Assembly: GCA_910595825.1 (NCBI GenBank)
Contig: OU343163.1
Location: forward strand, 97,294,134-97,358,133
Direction of reading: 5' to 3'
Source: Philhelius pedissequus
Lineage: Eukaryota; Arthropoda; Insecta; Diptera; Syrphidae
DNA length: 64,000 nt
The translations under genes were made by a program, and so were the position numbers. Of this stretch, positions 46,321 through 59,000 are shown in pieces; position 1 is the first letter of the stretch; every line of letters starts with the position of its first letter. The notes beneath the pieces are model-generated. The model ran no database searches. It was not told where the DNA came from and was given only the letters and a program-made list of their open reading frames with translations.

Positions 46321-49129
46321 CGACCTAAAAACTATTTTAATTAATTATAATTATTTTTATTTTTACTCTAAAGAAAAGAAAACATATTAAAAAAAAACTT
46401 GGTAGTTGACCATATAATTTTGTTGGAATAATGACCAGTTGCACCAAAATATTTTAGTTGTTTTTTTTTTATAATATTGTTTTACAAAAAAAAAAATATT
46501 TTAATGATCAAATCAGTTTTCGAGATCGGTACTTTTGGAATTAAAAACAAAATTTTAAAAAATATTTTCATTTAAAAATTTAATTATGTTTTTCAGTTTA
46601 CCTATATTAATAGCAATTTTTTTGTAGAAAAAAAAAAATTAAAGAAATTTTGTATATAAAAAATCAGGTAAAAAACGATTTTAAAAATATGCACCTCCAG
46701 CGATTTTGATAAAATATTTAAAGTAGGACACGCTTATGTACTAAGAACCTTTTTTTTTATTTTTGAATTCTCAATAAGTACATGACCGATTTAAATGAAA
46801 TGTTTTACAGAGAAGCTTCAAATTTAAATTAGTTTCATACGTAACATGCATTTTTTTCCGTTTTAGTTGCTTTTTTTTGACAATTAATAAGAAGGAAAGT
46901 AGCTCCATCTCTAGGGTTAAAATCGTAGGCTATGTCATTTACCAATAAAAATGTCATTTCACATATTGTTTGTCATAAAATAAGATAATGTCAATAAAAG
47001 TCTTAAATAATGACAGAAATAAGGGCATTCTGGGAGTCGACAGCACTAATTATATTACAGCTAATTAATGGTACATTTTCTTCCGTTATATTACAAATTA
47101 TCTGTAAATCAAAAGTATTAAACTATTTTTTTCGAAAAATATAACAGACACCCTAATGAACAGAATTACGATCACAACACGATATTTGTCTGAAAATGAA
47201 AAAAAAAGAAAACATAAAAAGTGCCCTTAGACTAGTTGTAGCCATCACCTCCAATTATACTCATGTTAACCGTTTTATTTTTATTTCATAACCTATTTTA
47301 AAGAATAAAAAAAAATCATGAATTTGTGGAAAATTTACCTAAAAACTAGATTTTTAGTCAGAAATTTTGGTGAAATTACATTTTTTTTTGTCAATGTTTG
47401 GACACGTTAGCTTTAAACAATTTTAACAGTTTTACACTACTCAGTCTTGCAGTTGGGGTCAATGTTTCCTACATTCATATGTCTGACAAAGCGACTTACA
47501 TAAGCAATTTAAAAAAAAAGTGAAACATAATCATAAGAGTCTAAAGAAAATTCAAATCAGCGAAATTACTCGTACTGTGTAATGAAACTATTGCTATGAT
47601 ATGTAAAGCACGGTTTAGGGAATATCTATATCGTGATCTATACACCTTTCACGATATAATTGTATTATTGTGGTAACAACGACAACATCAGACATTAAAT
47701 ATACCGCTTGAAAGAAGACGATATATAATTTGAGTTGAAAGTAAACATTTTGGGTTAAAATCTTTTGCCAACGTCAAACTTGAACTTTAAATTTGTTCAT
47801 TTGCATGCCCGCTGTTTGCGCGCTGAGTTTAGCTATTACTTTCAATTAAAAAATGTTGTAATTATAAAATATAAGTAAATAAGTGCCTCAAATGAGATAC
47901 TATCCCAAGGGCTTTGGAAAAAATTTAGGAAATATTTTATAAAAAAAAAGAATTTTATTAGGTTTGTCCCAAAAAAAATCTTACTTTCGTCATGAAATGC
48001 ACAACATTCATAATACAAAGGGCAAAACATGAATTATTATTAAAAATAAATTAAATAAAAAAAACATGATCAAATCATTTCGAGGGCGTAGAGCTTCTGT
48101 ATCCAAAAATATGCCCAAGATGAGAATTTTATTAAAATATTTGTGTATACCAATTAAATCAAATACGACAAGAGATTAAAAAAACAAAAACAAAACATAA
48201 TAAAACATAATTTATCATCATCCCCAAATTACGTTATCGTAAAATTTTTCATTCATTCAGAAATTCAAAGAGCGACGCCGAATTAAATTTCATAAAACAT
48301 AGAATTTATGCAAATAAAGACAGGTTTTTGTCGAGGACAAAATAAGAGAGTAAATTAATAAATTTAAACAAAAAGAGTATGAGAATTAGAGCTATAGTTT
48401 TTGTGCTCTTAATATTCATATTTTAAAGAATACCATTCCACTTTTGGTCTGGGTAGGGGGTATGTCGTATTTGTACAATTAAGTGACTTGCAAATGAGAT
48501 GCCACTGCGAGCTCTTTAGATGAAGAGATTAAATGATCATCATATCTAAATCACGCGTGCAATTGTAGAAATTACATACAAATGTATTTTAATATTTTCT
48601 ACGCCATCAATAACAGTATGTTCTTGGAACTGTCAAGCATTTACTCGCAATCCACAACATCAAGTTTGGACACCTTCCACAAATTGACGAATAAAAAAAC
48701 ACCTTCGAATTTAGCATCAAACTGATTTTACTTTATGAATTAATGTCGAATTTCTACCAACAATTTCAATGATAATGAAATCTTGCGAAAAATTATTTCA
48801 AAACTTGAGATTATTTTGATTGTATTAAAAAAAAATCGAATATTTTTGGTTGTAAGAAATTTGACATAAGGTAATTCGCAGTAAATAATTAGTCGTTAAT
48901 GAAGTTTTATAATTGATAATCCCTGATTTTCAGATTAGTCGCAGGCGAAAAATGTATTTGTTGAGGTGTGGATTCTATGTGGAACGCGAATAGAGTTTGA
49001 CAGTTTTTTTTGACTGTTTTATTTTCGACTGGACTAATGTGAAGCGTTTTTAGAAAACGTTCCATAGGATGCTAGAGAATATGTGCAACCAAAACCCTTT
49101 AAAGCTATTTGCCCTTCCATTCATCGAAA
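46321..49129. other. AT-rich sequence, nothing identified
   Basis: No gene or clear element. The segment 46450-46800 has phrases reminiscent of the dispersed repeat ('ttttcgagatcggtac', 'aggtaaaaaacgattttaaa'), too diverged to delimit. Confidence 0.4.
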
Positions 49130-49379
49130 ATCTAAGTTTGTTGGCCACTGGTTTTTAAGAAATTTAGGTGACAGGATTAGTAAATTAAGACCACGAAGTG
49201 CTGAATTAGATTTAGAAGAATGCATTTGTTGCAACCAGACTGACAACGGCTAACACTTCAAAGACACCTATGACTCTTTCAAGGGAACCCTTCCAGGTGT
49301 GGACTTAGAGTTATCAGGCCATTTTTGCCTTTGCGACCTTTTCAAGCAGCAAGCAGAAGATGCGTTTAAAAAATTATAA
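49130..49379 (+). pseudogene. Unidentified protein-like remnant
   Basis: One frame reads GHWFLRNLGDRISKLRPRSA, then ELDLEECICCNQTDNG, a stop, then HFKDTYDSFKGTLPGVDLEL and SGHFCLCDLFKQQAEDAFKKL before a second stop. Composition and Cys-rich pattern look more like decayed coding sequence than the surroundings. The two Cys-rich patches are faintly reminiscent of a zinc-binding module but the spacing does not fit one I know. It may come from a mobile element or a retrocopy. Confidence 0.25.
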
Positions 49380-50824
49380 AAAAAAATACTTGAACTAAGA
49401 AAAAAATGCTTATGTGTTTTTTTGTAGACACAAATTTCCCACCTTTCTTAACTGATTGAAGTAGAACCCACCTCTCATCAACTGTGTTTTCAAAACCATT
49501 ATACAGCATCATATTCTTTGAAACTATTAATGAAAAATTTCGTTACGCATCAGCAGAGTTCTAAAAGCAATTTGAAAAGTTGCTGCCATGAAGGCCAAGC
49601 AAGTGTAGAGATTTACTTTAAATTTAGAACAAATTATTTTTATACAACGATTTTTATTTTTCGAATTTTCTCAAAAAAAAAACGGTCCAACGATTTCGAT
49701 GAAACTTCATGTCTGTGATGTTAAATAATTGTAATAAAACTGCAAATTAAGCTCTTAGAACCAAATGTCATAAAAACAGTGTTTTCAATTGTTTTCTTTT
49801 TATTTTTGAGAAAATGTTGTCTTATTTTTTGGATTGTACATCATTATTTGTTTGACTAATTTTGATAAAATTAGTCGTATATTCTACGAATGCCTATTTA
49901 TCATAAAAAAATTATAACAAATTAGTACTTTTTTAGTACTACTGGATTTTTTTCTTTTGCTTTTACCCACTGTAACTTAAAGACAAATATTTCATTCCTA
50001 AATTTTGAAAAAAAAAAATATTTAGGACTTTTTTAGTACTTTTGTCTTTTTGTAATTATTTTGGGCTAAGAGAGTAATAGTATTTTCCAAACACAATACT
50101 TCAAAGTACTGAATACTGGTCAAGGTCAAGGCCTTAAACTGAATGAATGTGAGTATAAAATATCACCTGTTGGCGCCTTATGTATGTCTGTCCCCATCAT
50201 GGATTTATAAAGACAGGATCGTATATTACACGTTACGAGTATTTTAGTACATTGTATAGCAACAAAGTTGTCTTCATCGATACACAACTTTAGTCAGAAG
50301 CTCTTCCGCTGATGATTTTGATTATTAAAATTATTTACTTTGTTATTAGTTTGAAATTTTGATTTTCTCATATCTCACGGCTCCCTAGCAGAAAAGTCTC
50401 TTTTTGCCATCCAACTCGGCGATGGTGTCGTCGTCGTTCATTGAAAAAAAAATTCATTGTCAACTCGAATCACGTCATCTCCACCTCCACCACATCAAAA
50501 CAACCATCAACTTTTCTCAAAACCCAAAATAAATTAATTAGCGGGACAATCAATTTTGAATTTATAATACCCGCCATCAAAATGACATCATTTTGTTCAT
50601 GAAGAATTTTTTTGTAATTTCATTTTTTTTGTTTATCAATTTTTTTTTCCAAACGAAAACGATGCGATGCGTCAATTAAATATTTACAATGTCTTCGTAC
50701 AATAATGTCAAGAATAATTTGCATAATCTAACTCGTAAGTCATATTTTTCCAGAATTTGTTGGTGTAGGTAAATTTGATTAGAACCTTTGTGTTGGTGTT
50801 TTGACTTAGTTTTTCTTTATACAG
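49380..50824. other. AT-rich sequence upstream of candidate microexon
   Basis: No conserved open frame. It ends with the pyrimidine-rich acceptor TTTTTCTTTATACAG. Phrases of the GACAGACA-tailed repeat may be present at 49620-49720 in decayed form. Confidence 0.4.
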
Positions 50825-50836
50825 ACTGTGCGAGAG
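50825..50836 (+). CDS. Candidate 12-nt microexon of the large gene
   Basis: ACTGTGCGAGAG lies between a strong acceptor (TTAGTTTTTCTTTATACAG, ending 50824) and a consensus donor (GTAAGT from 50837). Exon 3 ends in phase 0, so the microexon would add Thr-Val-Arg-Glu after ...ENQKNVL without changing frame. Twelve-nt exons that keep frame are typical of regulated, often neuronal, splicing. It is also possible that the two splice-like motifs are coincidental, or that this belongs to a different transcript. No further exon was found between here and the end of the window. Confidence 0.4.
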
Positions 50837-50839
50837 GTA

Positions 50840-51290
50840 AGTGGTGGTCGGCTGAACTATCTGTCGAGACGGAAATCTTTTTATAAAAGAAAAAAAAAAA
50901 ATAGAAAAACAATTTTTTTTTCAAATAAATTTTCTCTATCAACCAGCAAGCTATACAAATTTAAGATAAGCGTCTGTGTCTGTCTGTCTGTGACTTCAGC
51001 GATAAATGAGAGAAGGATGAAAGCAATTTACGTGTCACGTTATTTTGTTTGTCGGTTGTTTGAGAGTTGTTAGAGAACGAGCGTATCTCTACGATAACAA
51101 TTTGACTACGACCGACACGACGACGACCTAAATTAGTCACATTACATTTACGTTGTGAAAGGAAATTCGGTTGTCGAGGTCGGGATCGGAATTGGGAGAC
51201 ACATTTTTCAACAAAAAAAAAAGAAAAAAAATACAAAATGATTAATGAAGTGTCTATGTCTAAGGCAGGAGACACACCTAAGAAGAATAA
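50840..51290. other. Less AT-rich island; possible promoter or untranslated exon
   Basis: CG-containing words cluster here (GAACGAGCG, CTACGACCGACACGACGACG, GGTCGGGATCGGAATTGGG) in otherwise AT-rich DNA. The frame at 50961-51275 on the minus strand has no recognisable motif. It could be an alternative transcription start or untranslated exon of the large gene; no initiator motif is decisive. Confidence 0.25.
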
Positions 51291-51699
51291 TTGAGTTCAG
51301 ATGGAAATTTGTTTCTGAGTTGTCATCGCACTGACTTCCTAACTTCCGTCAGTCATTTTTTTTAAATGAAATAGAAAATTAATTAAATTCCAAAATACAC
51401 AGAACGATGGAATAATATGACAGGTGTAGATTTGTATTTATAGATTTTTCCAGGCAGCCTGGAGGGATGCTGAAAACATTGGTATCTTTTGACAGTTCTT
51501 TCATTGAGAAGGAGTAAAATGACAGATTATTTTGCTCAAAATCATGTAATATGTCAACTTATGTTGGTATCATGAATTAATTGGCAAATTATCTTATGAC
51601 AATCAATGACTTGAAGGCAAAAAAAGCTAAATTCATCAGTTTTATTTTATAAGAATAATATATACAAAGTTGACAAGAAATACTCCATAGAGGAATTGT

Positions 51700-53200
51700 T
51701 AGTTCGTTTAACTTTCACGCCGCCAGAGGACGGACATTGTGCACATGTGTAGTGGCCTTTAAAACAATTTATTGACAGATCCTTCAAAAGTATTTCTTGG
51801 TATGCTTTTAGAATTTCAAAATTCAGTCGTTTGAATTATAAAAATGTTGTCGTTACTCTGCCATTTATTAACCAGACCAAGTAATTTCTTCAAAGCTGCT
51901 GTTTGTATAACTTCAATTATATGTATCTCCAGCTTCCAGACCCCATAGTTCTGCACAGCAAATTGCAGTCGATTTAGTCGTTGAATTCAACAACTTGATT
52001 CACCCATCCCAATTTCCGATATAAGAACTCCTTATAGTTTTGCAAATTAATACTCCTGCCGCTCTTCATGCTTTGGATCTGAAAACGTTCACAGCTTGAT
52101 TCCATGACCCAGTGTTACCACGCAGACCCAGATATTACTTCCAGATATTCAAAACTATCCACAACTTCAATCCAATCTTACCTTTTTTCGATTTGTCCAC
52201 ATTTAAACTTAAGTCTTTTAATGGAAAATATTTGTTTCCAATACTTCTAAGCACTTCTTTAAATCCAATTCTGATTTTGCCAAAACAGAAATATCATCAG
52301 CATATGCCATCAAAATCACATTCACGTTAGGTGAGATCCTCATGCCTTCAAGATCATCAGTGTATAAATTGAATAGTAAGGAATTTGATGGATCACCTTG
52401 CAGTACAACCTTTGTGATATTTGATTCTTCAGGCCACTGATAGGCCACTTGATGTTTTAATAGCAATCCTGGTTTTCTAATAAATGTTTTGAAATGCTCG
52501 AATTATTTGTTCGAATTGCCCCAATAGACCTGAGTTGTAACCATAACGTTTCGTGGTTCAAATTATCAAATGCTTATTTTAATTGAACAAAGAATAAAAT
52601 AAAATTCCTTTGTTTTTCGCAAGGATAACTTCGTCCTTTAAGTCCCTAAAGCCATTCTGAAATTCTGGCATTAATTCTGCTTCTTCCGCCAAAACTTGAA
52701 GTCTGCTAGATAAAATTAGCGTGTAAACTTTCATTAGGGCATTGTCAACATCAATAAGGATATAGGTTTTTGCTTGTGTGTATTTTTTTAAATACCATAG
52801 TTAGATATACCACTTATAAGCATTTCTGACGAATTTTCTTTTCCTTTACATCGAACAGGTTTTGCAGGAAAGAGCGCAGGTATTCAAGCCAGCAGCTTTA
52901 TTATTGCGTAATCCTTGTATCACCATTAGTTAATCCACTAGGTTTATGTCTTTGTCAAGGAATGCATAGTACCATACTTTACCTTTTCTGAAGATAACTC
53001 TCCAATACTCCTTTTGCGAAAGGGCTTTGTGCAATGAAGTTCGGCTGGATGCTTTTAATTGCAACAAGTTGATAACTTTCAATGGAATTTTGTCCGGCCC
53101 ACCATCTAGTTTCTCCGGACAGCTCGGTCCCCAGGTTGTTGGGTTCAGTTTCGCTTGCTAACTAATTTCATGTCAACTATCCGTCTGGACTCCAGAGAAA
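51700..53200 (-). pseudogene. Decayed LINE ORF2, minus strand
   Basis: Reading the minus strand from high to low coordinates gives, in order, GLRNNKAAGL at about 52900 (pre-RT), MKVYTLILSSRLQVLAEEAE at about 52730-52680 then LMPEFQNGFRDLKDEV, VVLQGDPSNSLLFNLYTDDL at about 52410-52350 (the 'GDPLSPLLF' box), MAYADDISVLAKSELDLKKC at about 52310-52250 (YADD catalytic box), and a C-terminal piece WKLEIHIIEVIQTAALKKLL at about 51940-51880. Several stops and frameshifts separate these. The GDPxSxLLFNLY form differs from the PQGSVLSPTLF form of the other fragments, so this is a different LINE lineage. Confidence 0.8.
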
Positions 53201-53391
53201 GATTTTCCGGGTTAGATTAGTGTCCCCGTCCATCCCCTCCAAATGACCTAGCCACTGCAACAGTTCGGCCTTAACTTTTTTGGGTTAGTCAGTATACGCA
53301 GTCCTTACAGTTCATTGTTGTATCTCTTTTTCTCCAATCGCTGTCTATGCAGATGGAATCAGCTTTGAGAGGGTTCATACCTCAAAGTCAC

Positions 53392-53516
53392 TTAAGCCCG
53401 TTTGCTGATACACAACTTAAGCACTTATGTGACAGTTTACGCATAGCAAAAAGTATCCCCTAGGCGTTTTAAGTTGAACATAAATATTTATGATTCGTAT
53501 CAGCAAACGGGCCTTA
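53392..53516. mobile_element. 119-bp PIF/Harbinger-like MITE
   Basis: Terminal inverted repeats of 17 bp (left AGCCCGTTTGCTGATAC at 53395-53411; right, reversed, GGCCCGTTTGCTGATAC at 53497-53513; 16 of 17 identical) are flanked by direct TTA on both sides (53392-53394, 53514-53516). A 3-bp TTA duplication and short terminal repeats fit PIF/Harbinger-derived MITEs. The 85-bp interior has no coding capacity. It lies close upstream (on the minus strand) of the LINE. Confidence 0.75.
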
Positions 53517-56006
53517 GCAGAATCGAGATGATAAGCGTCTTAGTGGCTGAACACAATGGCAATTCAGCTGCAACTGCTATAAAAATTTTAAGTCCACATA
53601 AATTCAAGGTTGCAAACACAACGCACAATATTTGCAGACGGGATAGGGTTGGGTATAGCTGCTACCAGGCCAACTGATATTAGCCGATTCACACCATGGG
53701 ACAACTGCTACCAGAACAACTAATACCCGGTAATCTGCCACCTGAAACGAAACTTGCCAAAAACTGGCAAAAAAAAGCTCCTCAAAAACACAATTTTAAC
53801 GAAATCATTGTATGCAAAAGCCCATTCGCTTCGTTGAGTTTTATTTTCTATAAAAAAATGAGGTGATGTATTCGGTACACCAAGAGTTGTGTAAATTGTA
53901 GGAAAAATTATAAGGATGATAAGGATGTGGACAATCAAAATAAGGCTACGGATCTAGTTCCAGTTGGAGTACACCAATGTATTGAGCCAGATACTTGATT
54001 TTTTTTATCGTTAAAGCCATATTCTCCCCTTCTCACTCAATGTATGTAAAAGCTGCTCTAACTTCAAGCTGTGTCCTTCCGATTATGTCAAAATCTTCGG
54101 CTTCTATGACTAATTCCACAGAACATTGACAGACTGTCCCTCCAGACTTCTGGTCATTTCCCGTATTGTTTTTTTGTGGTGTCATAGGGGCTAAACTTTG
54201 AACCTCATGATGCACATGTAGTAACAGTCTAATGTGCACGTCACTCGACACACTTTTCATCTTATAACTGACATAAATTCTACCGCGAATTTTTTTGGCC
54301 ACAAGATAATTTTTAACCGAATCCGTTCCCTGATTTATTTACCATCCCCCCACATAAAAAATTGAAATTTCAATTAAAAAGTTAAAGCAATATTTGTGTT
54401 TAAAATTATTTTTTTTAAATTTATTTTAAACCAGCTGAACACATTCCCAGACAATTCACTTTTATGACCAGTTTTCCTTAAAAAAAAATAAATAGTAAAT
54501 AATCACTTTTTCATACTCCGTCGCGTTGTTATTAAAGTTGTGCTAATAATTTTCCATTTAATTCTTTTGCCTCTCAATTAATTTTTATCTTTTTTTCTTC
54601 TGCTGTATTTCAACTACAACAACGCCAACGTGACGAGTGCAGTTGGAAGCTTACTTTACTATTAAAAAAAATCTACGATCGATACAAAATCAGCCTCGAG
54701 CTGGTTATAGTAGTTTTTTTTTTTAACTCGACTATGACACAGTAGGGTGTTGGGTTTGCACATTGCACAATATAAAATACAAAACGGGGGTTAAAAAACA
54801 CCACCTCCTTGATTCTGTATGAAGGGAGAGATGGCAGAAGTAAAAAGAGGTTGAGCAGCGCGACTTCAATCAAAATTGTGTAAAAAATGCCCTGCAACCT
54901 GCAACGACAATGTAAACAATCTTTTTCGTCCTCGTGTCATTTTTTTTTTTTTACATGGCATATAGCTTGAATGCATTTTGTGGGACATGATATAGACTTA
55001 AGTGTCGCTAACACGCATTGTGTTATATTTTCTTGTTAAGAAGACTTTGACAGTGCCGTAGGTTTTGCATAGTAAAACAACACGACTGCGGGGTCTACTG
55101 GATTTGCTCATAATTACTGCGAACTAAAAACTGAGTTTTGTTATTTTTAAAATTAATTTTTAGAATTGTAAAATGTGTGAATCACCCTGTACTAATAGAT
55201 CCGTCGGCAAAGATTTTTCACAGTTTAACTTACATTCGCCAAATTCAATTAATGAAATGAGTACTCACAAAATGGAGCCCCTGGCGCACTTCAGCCGCCA
55301 TCAAATTCTCAGGAACAGACCATCGCTACAAAAATTTAATTATTTCTCTTTTTGTAGGATTTATACCTTCAGAGTGAAAGGACCTAAAAGTTGTGTTTTT
55401 TTCTGCCACTTCATTCATTGCAGTCACTATGAAATAAGACACAACACTGTATAACGTATCTAATTCTTAAAATATAAATCCCATAAAAATACAATACAAG
55501 TATTTCAGCTTCGATAAAGCTTCGGTAAGTTGTTTTAGTGTCGGTAAGACCTTACCGAATTCTTATAGAAGCTAAAATTTTGCCTGGAATTTAACTGGCT
55601 ATTAAAAAGATTCCAATAATTTTGTTTGCACTATGAGACGGTCTTTTTTTATTTGCTTATTTATTGTCAAAATGTATTCTCCAAAATGGCGGCCGAAGCA
55701 CACCTTTTAATAATTATGCTGTATTTTTCTCAATACTTACTCAAAAACAATTCACCTACCACATTCGATTATAAAAGTTAATCTGTTTATATTTTTAAAA
55801 ATTAAATTGTCAAGATTCGGGCTTATAAGATTTAAGGCCTGTCCACATGGGAGGGACCATCAACGAGCGATGAATGAACGAATTAATGTGATTTTGAATT
55901 GAACAATTAATAAGCCGGAATTTTAAACAAAATGAGGGAACTACAATTCATAAAATAAATAAGATTCTTCAATTTGCTTTTTAATTACGAACTGTCAAAC
56001 TTTTTT
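53517..56006. other. Intronic/intergenic sequence, no exon found
   Basis: No recognisable gene. An 89-codon minus frame at 54033-54302 has unremarkable composition and no known motif. A short perfect palindrome TCGGTAAG-ACC... TTACCGA lies at about 55542-55559. TAAGGCCTGTCCACATGGG near 55835-55853 looks like one terminal repeat of a DNA element, but its partner was not found. Confidence 0.35.
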
Positions 56007-56097
56007 CGTGTTCCACATACAATCCACTCTTCAATGAATGCACGACTAACCTCACAATCAGTGATTATAAATTGTAAATAGTCATTCACGATGAATA
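56007..56097 (+). repeat. Dispersed repeat 'GTGTTCCACATAC...CGATGAA', copy 2
   Basis: Same orientation as 18881-18979, sharing GTGTTCCACATAC, ACTAACCTCA and the ATTGTAAA...TCATTC.CGATGAA block. Upstream, both copies also have a nearby TTGACAG/CTGTCAA word. Confidence 0.5.
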
Positions 56098-59000
56098 ACT
56101 GGCTGAACAAAATGGAGACGGAGATGCACCCGGAGCGGCATCTGGAATAGCTGTCAAAATATTGCATACACACAAAATCAATGCAAGATCAGATGAAGCT
56201 GTAATCCGTGCTGCAATAATTGGCGAACTTTTAACTTTTGCTTGTAGCTTTTTTTTTAATTCACAATCAAATGGTAGATAGAGTCGAACCAAGCCTTTGC
56301 ATGGGATTTAATGATCATAGCGGATATTAAGTTGAATGTCAAATATGAGAAAACTGTACAGGCGCTCGACAATTTTTGGTGATATCTAAATTCCTTAGAA
56401 TTTAAAATGAGTGTTTCAATTTGCGATTTGATTCAAGAGAAAAAAATAGATTATGTTAAAAAAATTAGTTAAATGTTAGAAAATTATTTTCGTCACGGGC
56501 TAGAAAAAACGAAATTGACACTAAAAATATGAGGCGCCACTTAAAAGATAAATATACACACATATATATGAATACTGGCGGAAATAATGACTTGCCGCAT
56601 GCTGACAGAAAGTCAGTATTTTTTGTGCTTAGAAACTAAGTAGAGCACATAAATTCATAATTCCTACATCGACTTGAACTTAGCTTACGTTTGAGTAGTT
56701 TCTTTGTTTAATGTGACAAATTATTACTCTCTGTAAAACTAAGCGCACGTTGTCTTGGCTTTTCCTACACGCAACAGGGACGGATTGCAGTAATATGAAA
56801 TTTAATCAATTTTTTAAATAGGTATATTTCCGAAAAATAAAAATAAAAGAATTTATAAAATAATGCGCTTAGAACAATTGAATTTTAGATTTCTTGTTGG
56901 GCGCCATTTTCAAACATATATTTTATTAGTTTCTTGCTTGCTTGAAATTTCTGATACATATTTCAAATGTTGAAATGTTAAAAAATAAAGTAGATTTTTA
57001 ATATTCGCGCAATTGAAACAATATAATTGATTTTGAATTTATGAGGGGCCTCATAGCAAATATCGAACTATTTCATCCTAAAGTAAACTTCTGGGAAGAC
57101 TAAGCCACATAGATAATAATAAGAGTTTTTTTTTTTCAAGTACTGAGTTGCGGCACTTTTAGTTATTTGAGTGGAAAAAATTTTCATACAACTAGACATT
57201 CAAGGAGCCCCACTGTAAGTATTAAGATGTGGTGGACTCAAGGGTACCACTTGCTGACCTACAACTGACTAGGTCCCATCAGCTAATAAAATCTAAGCCC
57301 CTTAATCTCAAAGTCCCCGAAGGCTCTTTGCTTGCAAGTGCGCTACTGTACATTTATAATTTCTCTTTGCTTAATTTTTTTCTCTGAAACTGTCAATTAT
57401 ATATAATCCTCCTTAAAATTAAATAAATCAAATTTAACACATATTACCCTTTATCCTTCAAACAAGTCTTTCAAATGACGGAGGACAGAGGTTAAGCAAA
57501 AAAAACTCCAACAACTTAATAACATTTTATTTAATTTTCCAGATTTTTTTTCACGTAAATGAATCTCTCAAGCCTGATTATCTTTCCATCCCATCATCTC
57601 ATTTGAACAAAAATAAACATCTTCCTTAACGTCTTAAAAGCAAAAAAAAACCCAAAGATTTATTACTTTCTACAATTAAGATAGAAATTTGTGAAAGGTA
57701 ACTTTAACTCTATTTAACTGGGCTCAATCTAATTTATGTTCCTGGTCCTTCTCTGGAGCACGTAAGCCGGTTTTTTTACTGCCCTCATATTTCCTAGTGC
57801 TTTTTCAAAGCACGTTACATGCTACAAAAAAAGATAAAAAAAAACTACTACCCTTGTGCAGGAATAGGGGATGCTTTTGATATGAATAATGCACTGCCAA
57901 AGTTCAAAAAGGTCAAATTATGGTGACCATATTTTTTGTTCAGAAGAAAAAAATAAAATTAAATGGAATGAAATCAAATGAGACGAAATGTGTTAAGAAA
58001 TAGATGAAATAAGTATTCGCAGTGTGAAATTTATATTTACCCGATTATACTACAAGTCTCCACTTTTTTTATTCGAAATGTATTTTGTTTACAGTCAGTT
58101 CTGAGTGAAAAGCGATGAGTTTCGACATGCGTCCCTATTTGATATATGTTGTTCTTTTATTCCAGCATAAGTTTCATAGGATGCTTTGCTTATCATTTAA
58201 AAATTCGGTGAACTCTACACTAGTTTTTTAACGTTGGCCACAAAACAAAAAAAATGGTTTCTATTGCAACTCCGTCTTAGACTTTCCAAACAACATACGT
58301 TTCTGTTTTATAGAATTTTCTGCATATCAAATGAATATAGGCGAACTCTACACTAGTATTTCGAAGTTGGAGACAAAAGAAACATTGTATTTCGTTCTAG
58401 TTCCGTCTTCGACTTTAAGAAGATTGTACTTTGATGTAGCATAGCCACACACTTTCCTTTTATCTTTTAGAAAAAAAAACACATATGGTCACCGCAAAAA
58501 CTTAGCATAGTAAAAAAGTTAAAAAAAAAACTCTACATAGGTACCTATTCAGCGACTAAAACCCAACCCCCTAAAGTGTCGTTTCTTCGCTAACCACATA
58601 GCTACCATCCCTCAATTTCAACTCTTTTGTTTTATAAATTTTCACTACCTACATAAAAGTCTCCACATAAATTATTCCATACTATATGGTGACCTATTTT
58701 CCATGATTCACTTAACCACAACGACTACGCGACGACTAGAACTACGCGACGCGACGGTAAATTGTGTTTTCTCTTCCGCATAAATTGCATACATGTATGG
58801 AAGATGGAACTCCCCTAGGAGCTATAAGAGTTATGTTGATGCCCTCAGCTTTGTTTTTAGCATTTTATTTAGTTGTTTTTTTTTTGCGACTTCTCTATGA
58901 TTTTTCCCAAAGGCGGAAATGAACAAAATTAACGCTCAGCTCGGACTCACATTGACTGCCGTCTCTTCTTTGCAATTTAGCAACAAACAAAAAAAATATG

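Noticed and set aside
54033..54302. 89-codon minus frame as a gene
   Set aside because: No recognisable motif, no upstream or splice context, and no support beyond being open.
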